From positions 1 through 7,506 of the forward strand of contig NZ_JAACGD010000057.1 of NCBI RefSeq assembly GCF_022810445.1: a DNA stretch of 7,506 bases, given 5' to 3'. The position numbers and the translations under genes are program-made. The DNA comes from Candidatus Cardinium sp. cBcalN2. Its GTDB lineage: Bacteria; Bacteroidota; Bacteroidia; Cytophagales; Amoebophilaceae. The notes beneath the pieces were generated by a model, which saw only the letters and a program-made list of their open reading frames with translations, did not search any database and had not been told where the DNA came from. Positions 1 to 6,661 of this stretch are shown piece by piece (position 1 is the first letter of the stretch; every line of letters starts with the position of its first letter).

Positions 1-165
1 AAACAGTTGCCGGGAGGGATTGCAGAGAGGTTCCTGTTTTTCCAGCTGTAAACTAAGCTTTCTGATCGCACTTTTCTCATCAGCCCTTGATTTTTTGGCT
101 ACTTTTTAATCAAGCAAAAAGTAGCTTTAAAAAATTCATTTTTTACCAGTGTCATGAACAGATAC
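1..165 (+). repeat. Interspersed palindromic repeat, copy 1 (5' end outside window)
   Basis: This is the 3' part of a repeat that recurs at 4916, 6774, 6993, 7085 and 7316. It shows the right-hand strand of the large hairpin (CTGTTTTTCCAGCTGTAA at 33-50), then CTTGATT at 86-92. Next comes a perfect 10-bp hairpin, GCTACTTTTT (98-107) with AAAAAGTAGC (116-125), and the conserved terminus at 134-165. CTTGATT can instead pair with AATCAAG at 108-114, which lies in the loop of the other hairpin, so only one of the two can form. Bases 134-165 are identical over 32 nt to the reverse complement of 7316-7347. No open frame in it looks like a real protein. It could be a terminator-like structure for a gene left of the window, or a non-autonomous mobile repeat. 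Confidence 0.8.
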
Positions 166-324
166 AAAATTTTTCTATAAAAGTTTGTTAATCAATTGAT
201 TGCGCAAATTTACGCCATTGGAAAAATGTATACTATACCATAAAGGCTATTTGCAAAGTAGCGCCTAATCGCTTAGATTGAAATTAAAACAAAAAGGCAT
301 TTTTCCCCATTGTTAATAATCAAT

Positions 325-744
325 ATGGCAAGTGTTAATAAAGTGATTATTTTGGGTTATCTAGGAAAAGATCCAGAAATACGCCACTTAGAAAGTGGGC
401 GTATGCGTGTACAACTCACGGTAGCTACAGATGATAGTTACAAAACAAAAGAAGGTACCAAAATAAATCATACAGATTGGCACGATATAGTCCTCTGGAC
501 GCCCCATGCAGAAATTGCGGCCCAATATTTAAGTAAGGGTAGGCAAGTATATATAGAAGGCAAGTTAAATCATAGGCTCTATACAGATAAAGATGGAAAC
601 CAAAAATATATTACACAAATTGTTGGCCAACGATTTGTATTATTAGGTAGTGGGAAACCCAAGTCTCAAGGTGTGCAAGTCATCAATCACACGCCACACA
701 ATCAATCACTTAAAAATAAAGATATGGATGAACTACCCTTATAA
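325..744 (+). CDS. ssb: Single-stranded DNA-binding protein
   Basis: This 139-residue protein is the SSB that coats single-stranded DNA during replication, recombination and repair, normally as a homotetramer that also recruits partner enzymes. The OB fold spans about residues 1-105: it opens with MASVNKVIILGYLGKDPEIR, has the WHDIVLW strand near residue 52, and continues with KGRQVYIEGKL and a YITQIVGQRFVLLG strand. A short linker rich in Q, N, H and K leads to an acidic tip, DMDELPL. The tip resembles the family's DDLPF partner-binding peptide but ends in Leu rather than Phe. I chose ATG 325 over TTG 310 because MASVNKVI is the usual Bacteroidota N-terminus. There is no Shine-Dalgarno upstream, only AT-rich sequence. 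It stands alone, with 181 bases before the next gene, and its stop codon lies inside the palindrome CCTTATAAGG (737-746). Confidence 0.95.
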   Translation: MASVNKVIILGYLGKDPEIRHLESGRMRVQLTVATDDSYKTKEGTKINHTDWHDIVLWTPHAEIAAQYLSKGRQVYIEGKLNHRLYTDKDGNQKYITQIVGQRFVLLGSGKPKSQGVQVINHTPHNQSLKNKDMDELPL

Positions 745-925
745 GGTATGGGTGCAGCATTTGCTTTTTTGCAACAATCTTCTGTAACAGCTAATAAATA
801 AATCCTTATATTTAATCGACTTGTTGTGAAATACATTTTTTGCTTATTTCTTTCATACCCTGCCATAGGGCCAAACAATACCCAAAAAAGTCTTTTTTTA
901 AAATCAACTATTATTTTATTTTACT

Positions 926-2419
926 ATGCGGTACCCAGAATTTGAATTTTTGAGCAGCCAAGCCTCACAAGTAGAACAAAGCTGTCATGTATTTGGTATC
1001 TTTGAAAAGCATGATACTACCCCGGATACCAGCCATCTGACTAGTGTACCTTTTTACCATGAGATCATAGCACCTTTGATAAAAGAATCCAGGTTTACTG
1101 GGAAACAAGGAACCACTGCCACAGCCAACTTGCTTCACTCGATAGGTAAAGTGATGCTTATTGGTTTAGGTAAGCAAGAAGTAATTGACCAAGAAACTAT
1201 TCGACAAGCAGCCGCTACGGTTTACAGAACAGCTATTCAGTTACACACGCCATCCGTAGTTGTCGATTTTATAAGGCTATTAACCGACGAAAACCATTTA
1301 AAAGCCTTTGCTGAAGGTATCTTACTTTCTGCTTATGTAGATGAACGTTTTAAATCCAAAAAGGATACCATAACCACCTATCTTAAAAAGATATATCTAC
1401 TAAATGCCAAAGCAGATGACCAAGTCATTCAACTAGCCCAAAAGATTACAACAGGGGCCAACCTAGCAAGAGACTTAGTAAATGCGCCAGCCAATTATGT
1501 AACCCCTTCCATGTTGGCCCAAACAGCCACTGACGTAGCCCAAAGACATGGCTTGGAGCTTACAATTCTAGAAAAAGAAGATTGCCAACGACTGGGTATG
1601 GGCGCTTATCTTTCCGTTACCCAAGGTTCTAGCCAACCACCCAAGTTCATTCATCTTTCTTATAAACCAAAATCAATTAATAGCCAATCTGATTTTAAAA
1701 AAATTGCCCTAATTGGTAAAGGGGTTACTTTTGATTCTGGTGGGCTGAATTTAAAGACAGGAAGTGCCCAGATTGAGCTCATGAAATTTGATATGGGTGG
1801 TGCGGCAGCCATGCTTGGTGCAGCAGAAGCTATTGGCGCTATTAAGCCGAATAAAGAGATCCATTTTATTATTGCTGCCACAGAAAATATGATTAATGGC
1901 AGCGCCACCAAGCCTGGTGATGTAGTAACGGCTTCTAATGGTAAAACCATTGAAATAGATAACACAGATGCCGAAGGAAGGCTTACCCTAGCCGATGCAC
2001 TCGTCTATGCAGAAAAGCTAGGTGTAGATGCAATTGTCGATTTAGCTACTTTAACAGGAGCGATTATGGTTGCACTTGGCACACGTATAGCCGGTTTATT
2101 TAGCACCGATTCAAAACTGGTTAATAGCCTTATGACGGCTTCTCCAAGAACAGGTGAAAAAATTTGGCAAATGCCATTGGAAGCATCTTACTTACAAAGT
2201 ATGGATTCCATTATTGCCGACATGCGTAATACAGGAAGCAAAAAAGGTGGTGGATCTATTACTGCTGCTCTATTTTTAAAGCAATTTATTCAAAAAACAG
2301 CTTGGGCACACCTAGATATAGCTGGTACCGTTTGGACAGATAAACCTTGGTCGTACCATAATGCAGGTGCGACAGGATTTGGTGTTCGTTTACTAGTAGA
2401 TTGGGTACTAAATAGCTAA
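926..2419 (+). CDS. pepA: Cytosolic (leucyl) aminopeptidase, M17 family
   Basis: This 497-residue protein removes N-terminal residues, with a preference for Leu, from peptides in the cytoplasm using two metal ions. M17 enzymes act as hexamers, and the length matches the usual 480-505. The N-terminal regulatory domain covers about residues 1-160 and is weakly conserved. The catalytic domain begins near TTGANLARDLVNAPANYVTP. The active site is intact: K265 and D270 in GKGVTFDSGG, K277, D289 in KFDMGG, and D348, E350 and R352 in the signature NTDAEGRL. The spacing from D270 to D289 is one residue longer than in E. coli PepA. ATG 926 gives the expected N-terminus and has no Shine-Dalgarno. lgt starts 72 bases downstream on the same strand, so the two may share a transcript. 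In a host-dependent organism it probably recycles imported or internal peptides (inference). Confidence 0.95.
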   Translation: MRYPEFEFLSSQASQVEQSCHVFGIFEKHDTTPDTSHLTSVPFYHEIIAPLIKESRFTGKQGTTATANLLHSIGKVMLIGLGKQEVIDQETIRQAAATVYRTAIQLHTPSVVVDFIRLLTDENHLKAFAEGILLSAYVDERFKSKKDTITTYLKKIYLLNAKADDQVIQLAQKITTGANLARDLVNAPANYVTPSMLAQTATDVAQRHGLELTILEKEDCQRLGMGAYLSVTQGSSQPPKFIHLSYKPKSINSQSDFKKIALIGKGVTFDSGGLNLKTGSAQIELMKFDMGGAAAMLGAAEAIGAIKPNKEIHFIIAATENMINGSATKPGDVVTASNGKTIEIDNTDAEGRLTLADALVYAEKLGVDAIVDLATLTGAIMVALGTRIAGLFSTDSKLVNSLMTASPRTGEKIWQMPLEASYLQSMDSIIADMRNTGSKKGGGSITAALFLKQFIQKTAWAHLDIAGTVWTDKPWSYHNAGATGFGVRLLVDWVLNS

Positions 2420-2491
2420 TTATACGCTTTATTAACTGTATGACACTGCTAAAAAAACGTGCTTTACACAACTTTATTAACCCAAACACTT

Positions 2492-3670
2492 ATGCCAAAT
2501 ACTATTATATGGGATGTATCCCCAGAACTATTTACTAAAGGTTTTTTAAACCTACGCTGGTATAACTTACTTTTTGCTACTGGTGTATTAGGCGGCCTCC
2601 CGCTTTGGTATCATATGTTTACCAAAGCGGGTAAACCAAGAGAAGAAGCTGACCGCGTTAAAGACTATATTGTACTGAGCGTATTACTGGGGGCTCGTTT
2701 GGGTCACGTCATTTTTTATGACTGGAATTATTACAAACATCACCTCTTAGAAATATTTTTACCTGTTACCTTCTCTCCTACCTTTAAAATAACTGGTTTC
2801 AGTGGTTTAGCCAGCCATGGAGCTGGTATTGCCATGGTACTTGCTATTGTTCTATACCTAAAACGAATTAAAGTTTCTCTCTTTCCTCCCCGTATCTATT
2901 TTAAAAATCGCTCTTCTTCTTTAACGTTTTTATGGATTGCTGACCATTTGTCTATTCTATTTCCTTTAGGTGGTGCACTGATTCGCATTGGTAATTTTAT
3001 GAATTCTGAAATCATTGGCAAACCAACTGGAGTTGATTATGGTGTAGTATTTGTTAAAGAGTTACATGATGATTTATGCAAGCGGTATGCTACTAAAATT
3101 GATCATCTAACCATAGATAAAGCATCTAAAGCTCATATTCTACCCCTGAAAAGTAATTACCAACCTATTGCATTAGTTATGGCTTTTAAAGAAACCATGA
3201 CAGATGAAAAAGCGATTAAAAATTTCCTGGAGCAATCTTTAAAAAATCACTTAGTCCAAAAAGCCCATTTTAGCCAAGCACCTAACATTTATGAAACCTA
3301 TGCTACCCCGCTATGCTACAGTCTAGAAAAACAAGCTGGGAACTATCAAGCTACCGTTTATACCTGGGGTATTCCAAGGCATCCGGCACAGCTTTATGAA
3401 TCCATTGCCTATTTCTTAGTTTTTATTATCCTACTTTTGTGGTGGTATCGAAAAGGTCAAACCATAGCACCTGGTCGCATATTTGGCGCACTTATAATAA
3501 CAGCCGCTTGCATTCGTGTCTTTTGCGAATGTTATAAAGAAAATCAAGTTGCATTTGAAAACGACATGTGGTTGAATATGGGTCAGTTGCTTAGCTTACC
3601 TTGGGGAATAGCAGGACTATTTTTAATATTTCGCAGGAGCACTAAAGCAGCTCAAAAAAAAAAAACTTAG
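2492..3670 (+). CDS. lgt: Phosphatidylglycerol--prolipoprotein diacylglyceryl transferase
   Basis: Lgt is an inner-membrane enzyme that transfers diacylglycerol from phosphatidylglycerol to the lipobox Cys of prolipoproteins, the first step of lipoprotein maturation. The sequence has about seven hydrophobic segments (roughly residues 18-40, 55-72, 107-126, 145-165, 306-325, 330-347 and 368-386). Family residues are present: GARLGHVIFY, H109 in SHGAG, R165-I-G-N168 with N171, E173 and G176 of the Lgt signature, RHPAQLYE (296-303), and R342 and E346 near the end. It is 392 residues long, against about 270-300 for typical Lgt. The excess is a hydrophilic stretch of about 100 residues (186-290) between the signature and RHPAQLYE. 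ATG 2492 fits the family start (IIWDVSPELF) better than GTG 2459. The 3' end contains a run of twelve A (3654-3665), encoding a lysine-rich tail. Confidence 0.93.
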   Translation: MPNTIIWDVSPELFTKGFLNLRWYNLLFATGVLGGLPLWYHMFTKAGKPREEADRVKDYIVLSVLLGARLGHVIFYDWNYYKHHLLEIFLPVTFSPTFKITGFSGLASHGAGIAMVLAIVLYLKRIKVSLFPPRIYFKNRSSSLTFLWIADHLSILFPLGGALIRIGNFMNSEIIGKPTGVDYGVVFVKELHDDLCKRYATKIDHLTIDKASKAHILPLKSNYQPIALVMAFKETMTDEKAIKNFLEQSLKNHLVQKAHFSQAPNIYETYATPLCYSLEKQAGNYQATVYTWGIPRHPAQLYESIAYFLVFIILLLWWYRKGQTIAPGRIFGALIITAACIRVFCECYKENQVAFENDMWLNMGQLLSLPWGIAGLFLIFRRSTKAAQKKKT

Positions 3671-3776
3671 GATACCCATACTGAACCAACAAATCGGTTT
3701 ACAGCTTATCAAAAGAGAATATATTGTGTAACAACTTTATTGAAAAATTGTTTAGATATTTATATATTAACAATCA

Positions 3777-3843
3777 TAGCCAAAAAATTATTGGCTAAAT
3801 TGAGCGGATTGTCTGCCACAGACCATAATCAATATTTAGCCAT
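3777..3843 (+). promoter_or_regulatory. infC leader with two competing stem-loops
   Basis: TTGGCTA (3791-3797) pairs perfectly with TAGCCAA (3777-3783) around a 7-base loop. The overlapping TGGCTAAAT (3792-3800) pairs perfectly over 9 bp with ATTTAGCCA (3834-3842), which ends one base before the TTG start codon of infC. Inside that second helix, GATT (3807-3810) pairs with AATC (3827-3830), and GTCTG (3811-3815) pairs with CAGAC (3819-3823) around loop CCA. This gives 18 bp in total. The two folds exclude each other, one leaving the start region open and the other burying it. The pairings are seen directly; their regulatory role is inferred. IF-3 and L20 operons are autoregulated through leaders or rare start codons in other bacteria. 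Confidence 0.55.
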
Positions 3844-4371
3844 TTGAAAAATATAATAAAAGAAGCCCATAACGTAAACGAACGCATTACTGCACCAGAG
3901 GTCCGTTTGGTTGGTGATAATGTGGTTACTGGTGTTTATGCTCTTCGTGAAGCTTTAGCCATTGCGGCCAAGCAAGAACTTGACTTAGTAGAAATTGCCA
4001 AAGGAGCTGACTTTCCTATTTGTAAGGTAATGGATTATGCTAAATTTAAATACTTACAAAAAAGGAAGCATAAAGAAATAAAAAGCAATGCACAAAAAAT
4101 CATTATAAAAGAAATTCGTTTTGGTCCCAACACAAGTGATCATGACTTCGACTTCAAGTTAAAACATGCCATTAACTTTTTACAAGCTGGTGCTAAAGTA
4201 AAAGTTTGCGTTAAATTTGTAGGGAGAGAAATTATGTTTAAAGAAAGAGGCGAGTTGATTTTGCTTAGGTTTTCCCAAGGATTAGAAGCCTATGGGAAAG
4301 CAGAGCAACTACCTAGACTAGAAGGAAGAAAAATGAGTCTAACCATAGCCCCATTGATGATTAAAAAGTAA
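3844..4371 (+). CDS. infC: Translation initiation factor IF-3
   Basis: IF-3 binds the 30S subunit, blocks early joining of 50S and checks the start codon and initiator tRNA. The protein has 175 residues. The N-domain (about 11-75) carries NVNERITAPEVRLVGDN, LREAL and ELDLVEIA, followed by PICKVMDYAKFKY. A basic linker (QKRKHKEIK) leads to the C-domain (about 85-175) with KEIRFGPNTSDHDFDFKLKH, VKVCVKFVGRE and LPRLEGRKMSLTIAP. All conserved blocks are present. There is no ATG before the MDYAKF region, so translation must begin at a rare codon. TTG 3844 is best because TAA at 3826 closes the frame upstream and IF-3 homology begins soon after. The start is slightly uncertain, since ATA or ATT codons nearby are also conceivable. 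The N-terminus is shorter than in many Bacteroidota IF-3 proteins. Confidence 0.94.
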   Translation: MKNIIKEAHNVNERITAPEVRLVGDNVVTGVYALREALAIAAKQELDLVEIAKGADFPICKVMDYAKFKYLQKRKHKEIKSNAQKIIIKEIRFGPNTSDHDFDFKLKHAINFLQAGAKVKVCVKFVGREIMFKERGELILLRFSQGLEAYGKAEQLPRLEGRKMSLTIAPLMIKK

Positions 4372-4386
4372 AAAAAGCTGCTGTGA

Positions 4387-4410
4387 TACTTTTTTATTGA
4401 TAAAAAAGTG
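4387..4410 (+). terminator. A/T-stem hairpin after infC, likely relic of the repeat
   Basis: TACTTTTTT (4387-4395) pairs with AAAAAAGTG (4402-4410) around the loop ATTGAT, starting 15 bases after the infC stop. The sequence closely follows the 7358-7380 hairpin of the inverted repeat copy (TACTTTTTT, CTTGAT loop, AAAAAAGTA), so it is probably a decayed minus-orientation copy. It could slow or end transcription, but no T-tract follows the stem, so a terminator role is only tentative. Confidence 0.4.
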
Positions 4411-4593
4411 ATATAAAAGTTGATGTGGACAGCTAAGCTGAACAAAAAACGCTAAGCCTAAACAAGCAAAAGTATTTTATTATTTTCTGAAGATTTTTTA
4501 GTATATTCAGTGTTTATATGGAGCTTGTTTTCGAATAGCTGGAACAATTCAGCTGTATTCCTAAGCAAAGGGTTCTCAATACAATTTATTTAC

Positions 4594-4601
4594 TACTTTT
4601 G
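4594..4601 (+). promoter_or_regulatory. Bacteroidota-type -7 element (TAnnTTTG) upstream of rpmI
   Basis: TACTTTTG matches the Bacteroidota primary-sigma -7 consensus TAnnTTTG exactly and lies 63 bases before the rpmI start. No clear TTTG (-33) sits at the expected distance upstream, only a weak GGTTC near 4571. A second promoter here would fit the long infC-rpmI gap. Such a short motif in AT-rich DNA can easily occur by chance. Confidence 0.35.
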
Positions 4602-4663
4602 CTGTTAAGTAAAAAAGCCTTTTCTTTAGTTAAAAACATTATACTTTCGTTATAAACAAATAT

Positions 4664-4864
4664 ATGCCAAAAGTTAAAACACATTCTGGTTCAAAAAAAA
4701 GATTCCAAGTAACGGGTACAGGCAAAATTAAGCGAAAACATGCTTTTAAAAACCATTGCTTAGCAAAAAAAATTAAAAGCACAAAGCAAAAAAGGCATCT
4801 TACCCACACTACACTGGTACATGAAACCAATGCACCAACTATTCTAAAACTATTAGCGATGTAA
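4664..4864 (+). CDS. rpmI: 50S ribosomal protein L35
   Basis: L35 is a small, very basic protein of the large ribosomal subunit. The 66 residues match the family's usual 64-66. Diagnostic blocks are [14 protein letters not shown] at the start, [15 protein letters not shown] at about 17-31, a lysine-rich middle, and a C-terminal segment ending ILKLLAM. ATG 4664 is unambiguous because MPK is the invariant start; it has no Shine-Dalgarno, only an AT-rich leader. The usual neighbours infC and rplT are present on either side, but each is separated by 292 bases. The final codons and stop are duplicated in tandem immediately downstream. Confidence 0.96.
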   Translation: MPKVKTHSGSKKRFQVTGTGKIKRKHAFKNHCLAKKIKSTKQKRHLTHTTLVHETNAPTILKLLAM

Positions 4865-4874
4865 AGCGATGTAA
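4855..4874 (+). repeat. 10-bp perfect tandem repeat across the rpmI stop
   Basis: AGCGATGTAA occurs twice head to tail, at 4855-4864 and 4865-4874. The first copy contains the last codons and the TAA of rpmI; the second is noncoding. It looks like a small slippage duplication and leaves the protein unchanged. Confidence 0.75.
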
Positions 4875-4915
4875 ATAGACCATCAACTGTATGCATTCAA
4901 GGCTATGGCAGTTCT

Positions 4916-5130
4916 AAAACGCCCCTTGTAAAATAGTTGCACTCAAAAACTGACCGTTTCAACTGAAATAAAAAAACAGTTAAAAAAACGCTAAAGAGCG
5001 GGCTCTGTTTTTCCAGTTGTAATAACCACTATCCGCAACTTTTTACCCAGGGCTTGATTTTTTATCCGCTTTTTTATCAAGAAAAAAGTGAAATAAAAAA
5101 GCCTTGTTTATGAATGTCGTTAATAGATAC
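4916..5130 (+). repeat. Interspersed palindromic repeat, copy 2 (complete), between rpmI and rplT
   Basis: This is the clearest complete copy. Its left end AAAACGCCCCTTGTAAAA (4916-4933) is identical to 6774-6791. Pairing runs inward. GCCC and GTAAAA (4921-4933) face TTTTAC and GGGC (5041-5053). AGTTGC (4935-4940) faces GCAACT (5035-5040), CAACTG (4960-4965) faces CAGTTG (5014-5019), and AAAAACAG (4972-4979) faces CTGTTTTT (5005-5012). The apex is CGCT (4989-4992) with AGCG (4997-5000). After this hairpin come the CTTGAT module (5053-5090) and a diverged terminus (5110-5130) ending TAATAGATAC. The element stops 26 bases before the rplT start. It carries no credible protein-coding frame. Confidence 0.8.
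5053..5090 (+). terminator. Paired alternative hairpins in repeat copy 2
   Basis: CGCTTTTTT (5067-5075) pairs with AAAAAAGTG (5082-5090) around the loop ATCAAG. That loop can instead pair with CTTGAT at 5053-5058. The two helices exclude each other, as in an attenuator. The position between rpmI and rplT means it would affect read-through into rplT and prfA. No T-tract follows, so intrinsic termination is not certain. Confidence 0.35.
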
Positions 5131-5156
5131 TATCAACTTATAAATTACAAGAAAAC

Positions 5157-5501
5157 ATGCCAAGATCAGTTAATTCCGTAGCATCAAAAGCACGTAAAAA
5201 GCGGGTATTAAAATTAGCAAAAGGTTATTGGGGCAAAAGAAAAAATGTTTGGACAGTAGCTAAGAATGCTGTTGAAAAAGGCCTCTTGTATGCTTATAGA
5301 GACCGGAAAACAAAAAAAAGAACTATAAGAGCCTTGTGGATACAACGTATCAATGCAGCAGCTCGCCTCCATGGCATGGCTTATGCTCAGTTTATGGGTA
5401 AGCTCAAGCAAAGCAATATGGATATGGATAGAAAAACACTAGCTGATCTGGCTATGAACCATCCAAGCGCTTTTGAGGCTATTATACAAAAAGTAGCTTA
5501 G
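5157..5501 (+). CDS. rplT: 50S ribosomal protein L20
   Basis: L20 binds 23S rRNA early in assembly of the large subunit and, in several bacteria, represses its own operon. The 114 residues match the family's usual 114-120. The basic N-terminal arm is [30 protein letters not shown] in outline, with KGYWG the classic motif. It is followed by [24 protein letters not shown] and a C-terminal globular domain with [24 protein letters not shown] at ATG 5157 is the invariant start. It has no Shine-Dalgarno, only an A-rich upstream stretch. prfA starts 56 bases downstream and is probably cotranscribed. Repeat copy 2 separates it from rpmI. Confidence 0.96.
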   Translation: MPRSVNSVASKARKKRVLKLAKGYWGKRKNVWTVAKNAVEKGLLYAYRDRKTKKRTIRALWIQRINAAARLHGMAYAQFMGKLKQSNMDMDRKTLADLAMNHPSAFEAIIQKVA

Positions 5502-5547
5502 ATTTTCGTGATTTATCTCCATACGGTTCAATAGATAAGCCAAGGAA

Positions 5548-5553
5548 AAGGAG
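5548..5553 (+). promoter_or_regulatory. Shine-Dalgarno sequence of prfA
   Basis: AAGGAG lies four bases before ATG 5558 (AAAAGGAGTAATATG). It is the only strong Shine-Dalgarno in front of any gene in this window. It supports ATG 5558 as the prfA start, although the spacing is slightly short. Confidence 0.6.
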
Positions 5554-5557
5554 TAAT

Positions 5558-6637
5558 ATGATTGAAAAATTAAAATCCATCAAAGAACGGTTTCAAGAAG
5601 TAGAAGCAGCTATTTATCAACCAGAGGCCTTAAATGATATGAAGGCCTATGCAGCACTGAATAAGGAATATAGAAAGCTATCTAAAATTGTTAATTTATA
5701 TAATGATTATGAACTCGTATTAGAAAATATAAAAGAGGCAAAAGAGGTATTAAATCTTGAAAAAGAAGAAGCTTTTCGTGATATTGCTAAACAAGAGTTA
5801 GGATCTGCCTTAGATAAAAAATCCAACCTAGAAGCACAGCTACGTGATGCCCTTACGCCAAGTGATCCCAATAACAGCAGAAACATTGTTCTAGAAATCC
5901 GAGCCGGCATTGGTGGAGATGAAGCCGCTATTTTTACGGGAGATCTTTTTCGTATGTATAAGCGTTTTGCAGAAAAGATGAAATGGGATTTTTCTACTGT
6001 ATATACAATAGAAGGAACTGCTGGTGGATGGAAAGAAATTGTCTGTACCATAGCGGGCGAAGATGTATATGGGCTTATGAAATATGAGTCTGGCGTACAC
6101 CGTGTCCAAAGAGTGCCTACGACTGAAACACAAGGCCGTATCCATACTTCAGCCGCTAGCGTAGTCGTATTACCAGAAGCAGGGGATGTTGAAATCAACT
6201 TAGATTTAAATGATGTACGCAAAGATACTTTTTGCTCTTCCGGTCCAGGTGGCCAGTCCGTAAATACTACCTATTCAGCCGTACGCCTAACCCACATTCC
6301 CACTGGACTGGTGGTATCCTGTCAAGATGGGAAATCACAAATCAAAAATTATGAAAAAGCCTTAAAGGTATTACGCTCCCGTCTTTATGATATGGAAGTT
6401 AAAAAACAACAAGAGGCGATTGGTATAGAACGCAGATCTATGGTCAAAAGGGGAGACAGAGGAGATAAAATCAGAACCTATAACTTTCCTCAGGCTCGTG
6501 CAACAGACCATCGGATTGGCTATACCGAACATAATTTAGCCGCTATATTAGATGGTGCCATATTGGATATGATCAAGGCATTGCGTGTGGCAGATAATGC
6601 AGAAAAATTACAGGCAGGTAACGAAGGTAGCCTGTAA
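5558..6637 (+). CDS. prfA: Peptide chain release factor 1 (RF1)
   Basis: RF1 reads UAA and UAG in the ribosomal A site and triggers release of the finished peptide. The protein has 359 residues, the normal length. The N-terminal helical domain covers about 1-100 and is rich in E and K. ILEIRAGIGGDEAAIF-type sequence (here NIVLEIRAGIGGDEA) opens the core. The codon-recognition motif of RF1 appears as P187-T188-T189 in RVPTTETQGRIHTSAA, a PxT form where E. coli has PAT; this marks RF1 rather than RF2 (SPF). The catalytic G231-G232-Q233 lies in SSGPGGQSVNTTYSAV; its Gln is methylated by PrmC in other bacteria. KNYEKALKVLRSRLYD and FPQARATDHRIG complete the family pattern. The start at ATG 5558 is supported by its Shine-Dalgarno. 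It closes the + strand gene run. Confidence 0.96.
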   Translation: MIEKLKSIKERFQEVEAAIYQPEALNDMKAYAALNKEYRKLSKIVNLYNDYELVLENIKEAKEVLNLEKEEAFRDIAKQELGSALDKKSNLEAQLRDALTPSDPNNSRNIVLEIRAGIGGDEAAIFTGDLFRMYKRFAEKMKWDFSTVYTIEGTAGGWKEIVCTIAGEDVYGLMKYESGVHRVQRVPTTETQGRIHTSAASVVVLPEAGDVEINLDLNDVRKDTFCSSGPGGQSVNTTYSAVRLTHIPTGLVVSCQDGKSQIKNYEKALKVLRSRLYDMEVKKQQEAIGIERRSMVKRGDRGDKIRTYNFPQARATDHRIGYTEHNLAAILDGAILDMIKALRVADNAEKLQAGNEGSL

Positions 6638-6661
6638 CCCATAGAGAAAGTAACCGTTTAG

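Larger units (their letters stand above)
4372..4663. other. infC-rpmI intergenic region, 292 bases
   Basis: This gap is unusually long for infC-rpmI, which are normally close together. No credible gene is visible on either strand. It holds a repeat-like hairpin just after infC (4387-4410), a weak inverted repeat AGCTG (4537-4541) with CAGCT (4550-4554), a CTGAA/TTCAG pair (4487-4510), and a promoter-like motif at 4594. Taken together this suggests that rpmI may be transcribed separately from infC, though that is inference. Confidence 0.5.

Noticed and set aside
229..240. TATACTATACC as the -10/-7 of an ssb promoter
   Set aside because: It does not match TAnnTTTG, and no -35/-33 element lies at a suitable distance; AT-rich DNA gives many such matches.
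310..324. TTG start for ssb, five codons upstream
   Set aside because: MASVNKVI at ATG 325 is the usual start of Bacteroidota SSB; the extra residues MLIIN have no family support.
761..774. TTGC-TTTTTT-GCAA stem-loop after ssb as a terminator
   Set aside because: The stem is only 4 bp around a T6 loop, with no T-tract after it; too weak to call.
1660..1965. Minus-strand open frame inside pepA
   Set aside because: It is antisense to the conserved M17 catalytic core and has no features of its own.
2459..2491. GTG start for lgt, 11 codons upstream
   Set aside because: ATG 2492 gives the normal short N-terminus before IIWDVSPE; the extension is not conserved-looking.
3842..3844. ATT as an E. 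coli-like infC start
   Set aside because: It is out of frame with infC and is followed at once by TGA.
5707..6222. Minus-strand open frame of 171 codons inside prfA
   Set aside because: It is antisense to RF1 and its composition follows from the codon usage of prfA; no motif is seen.
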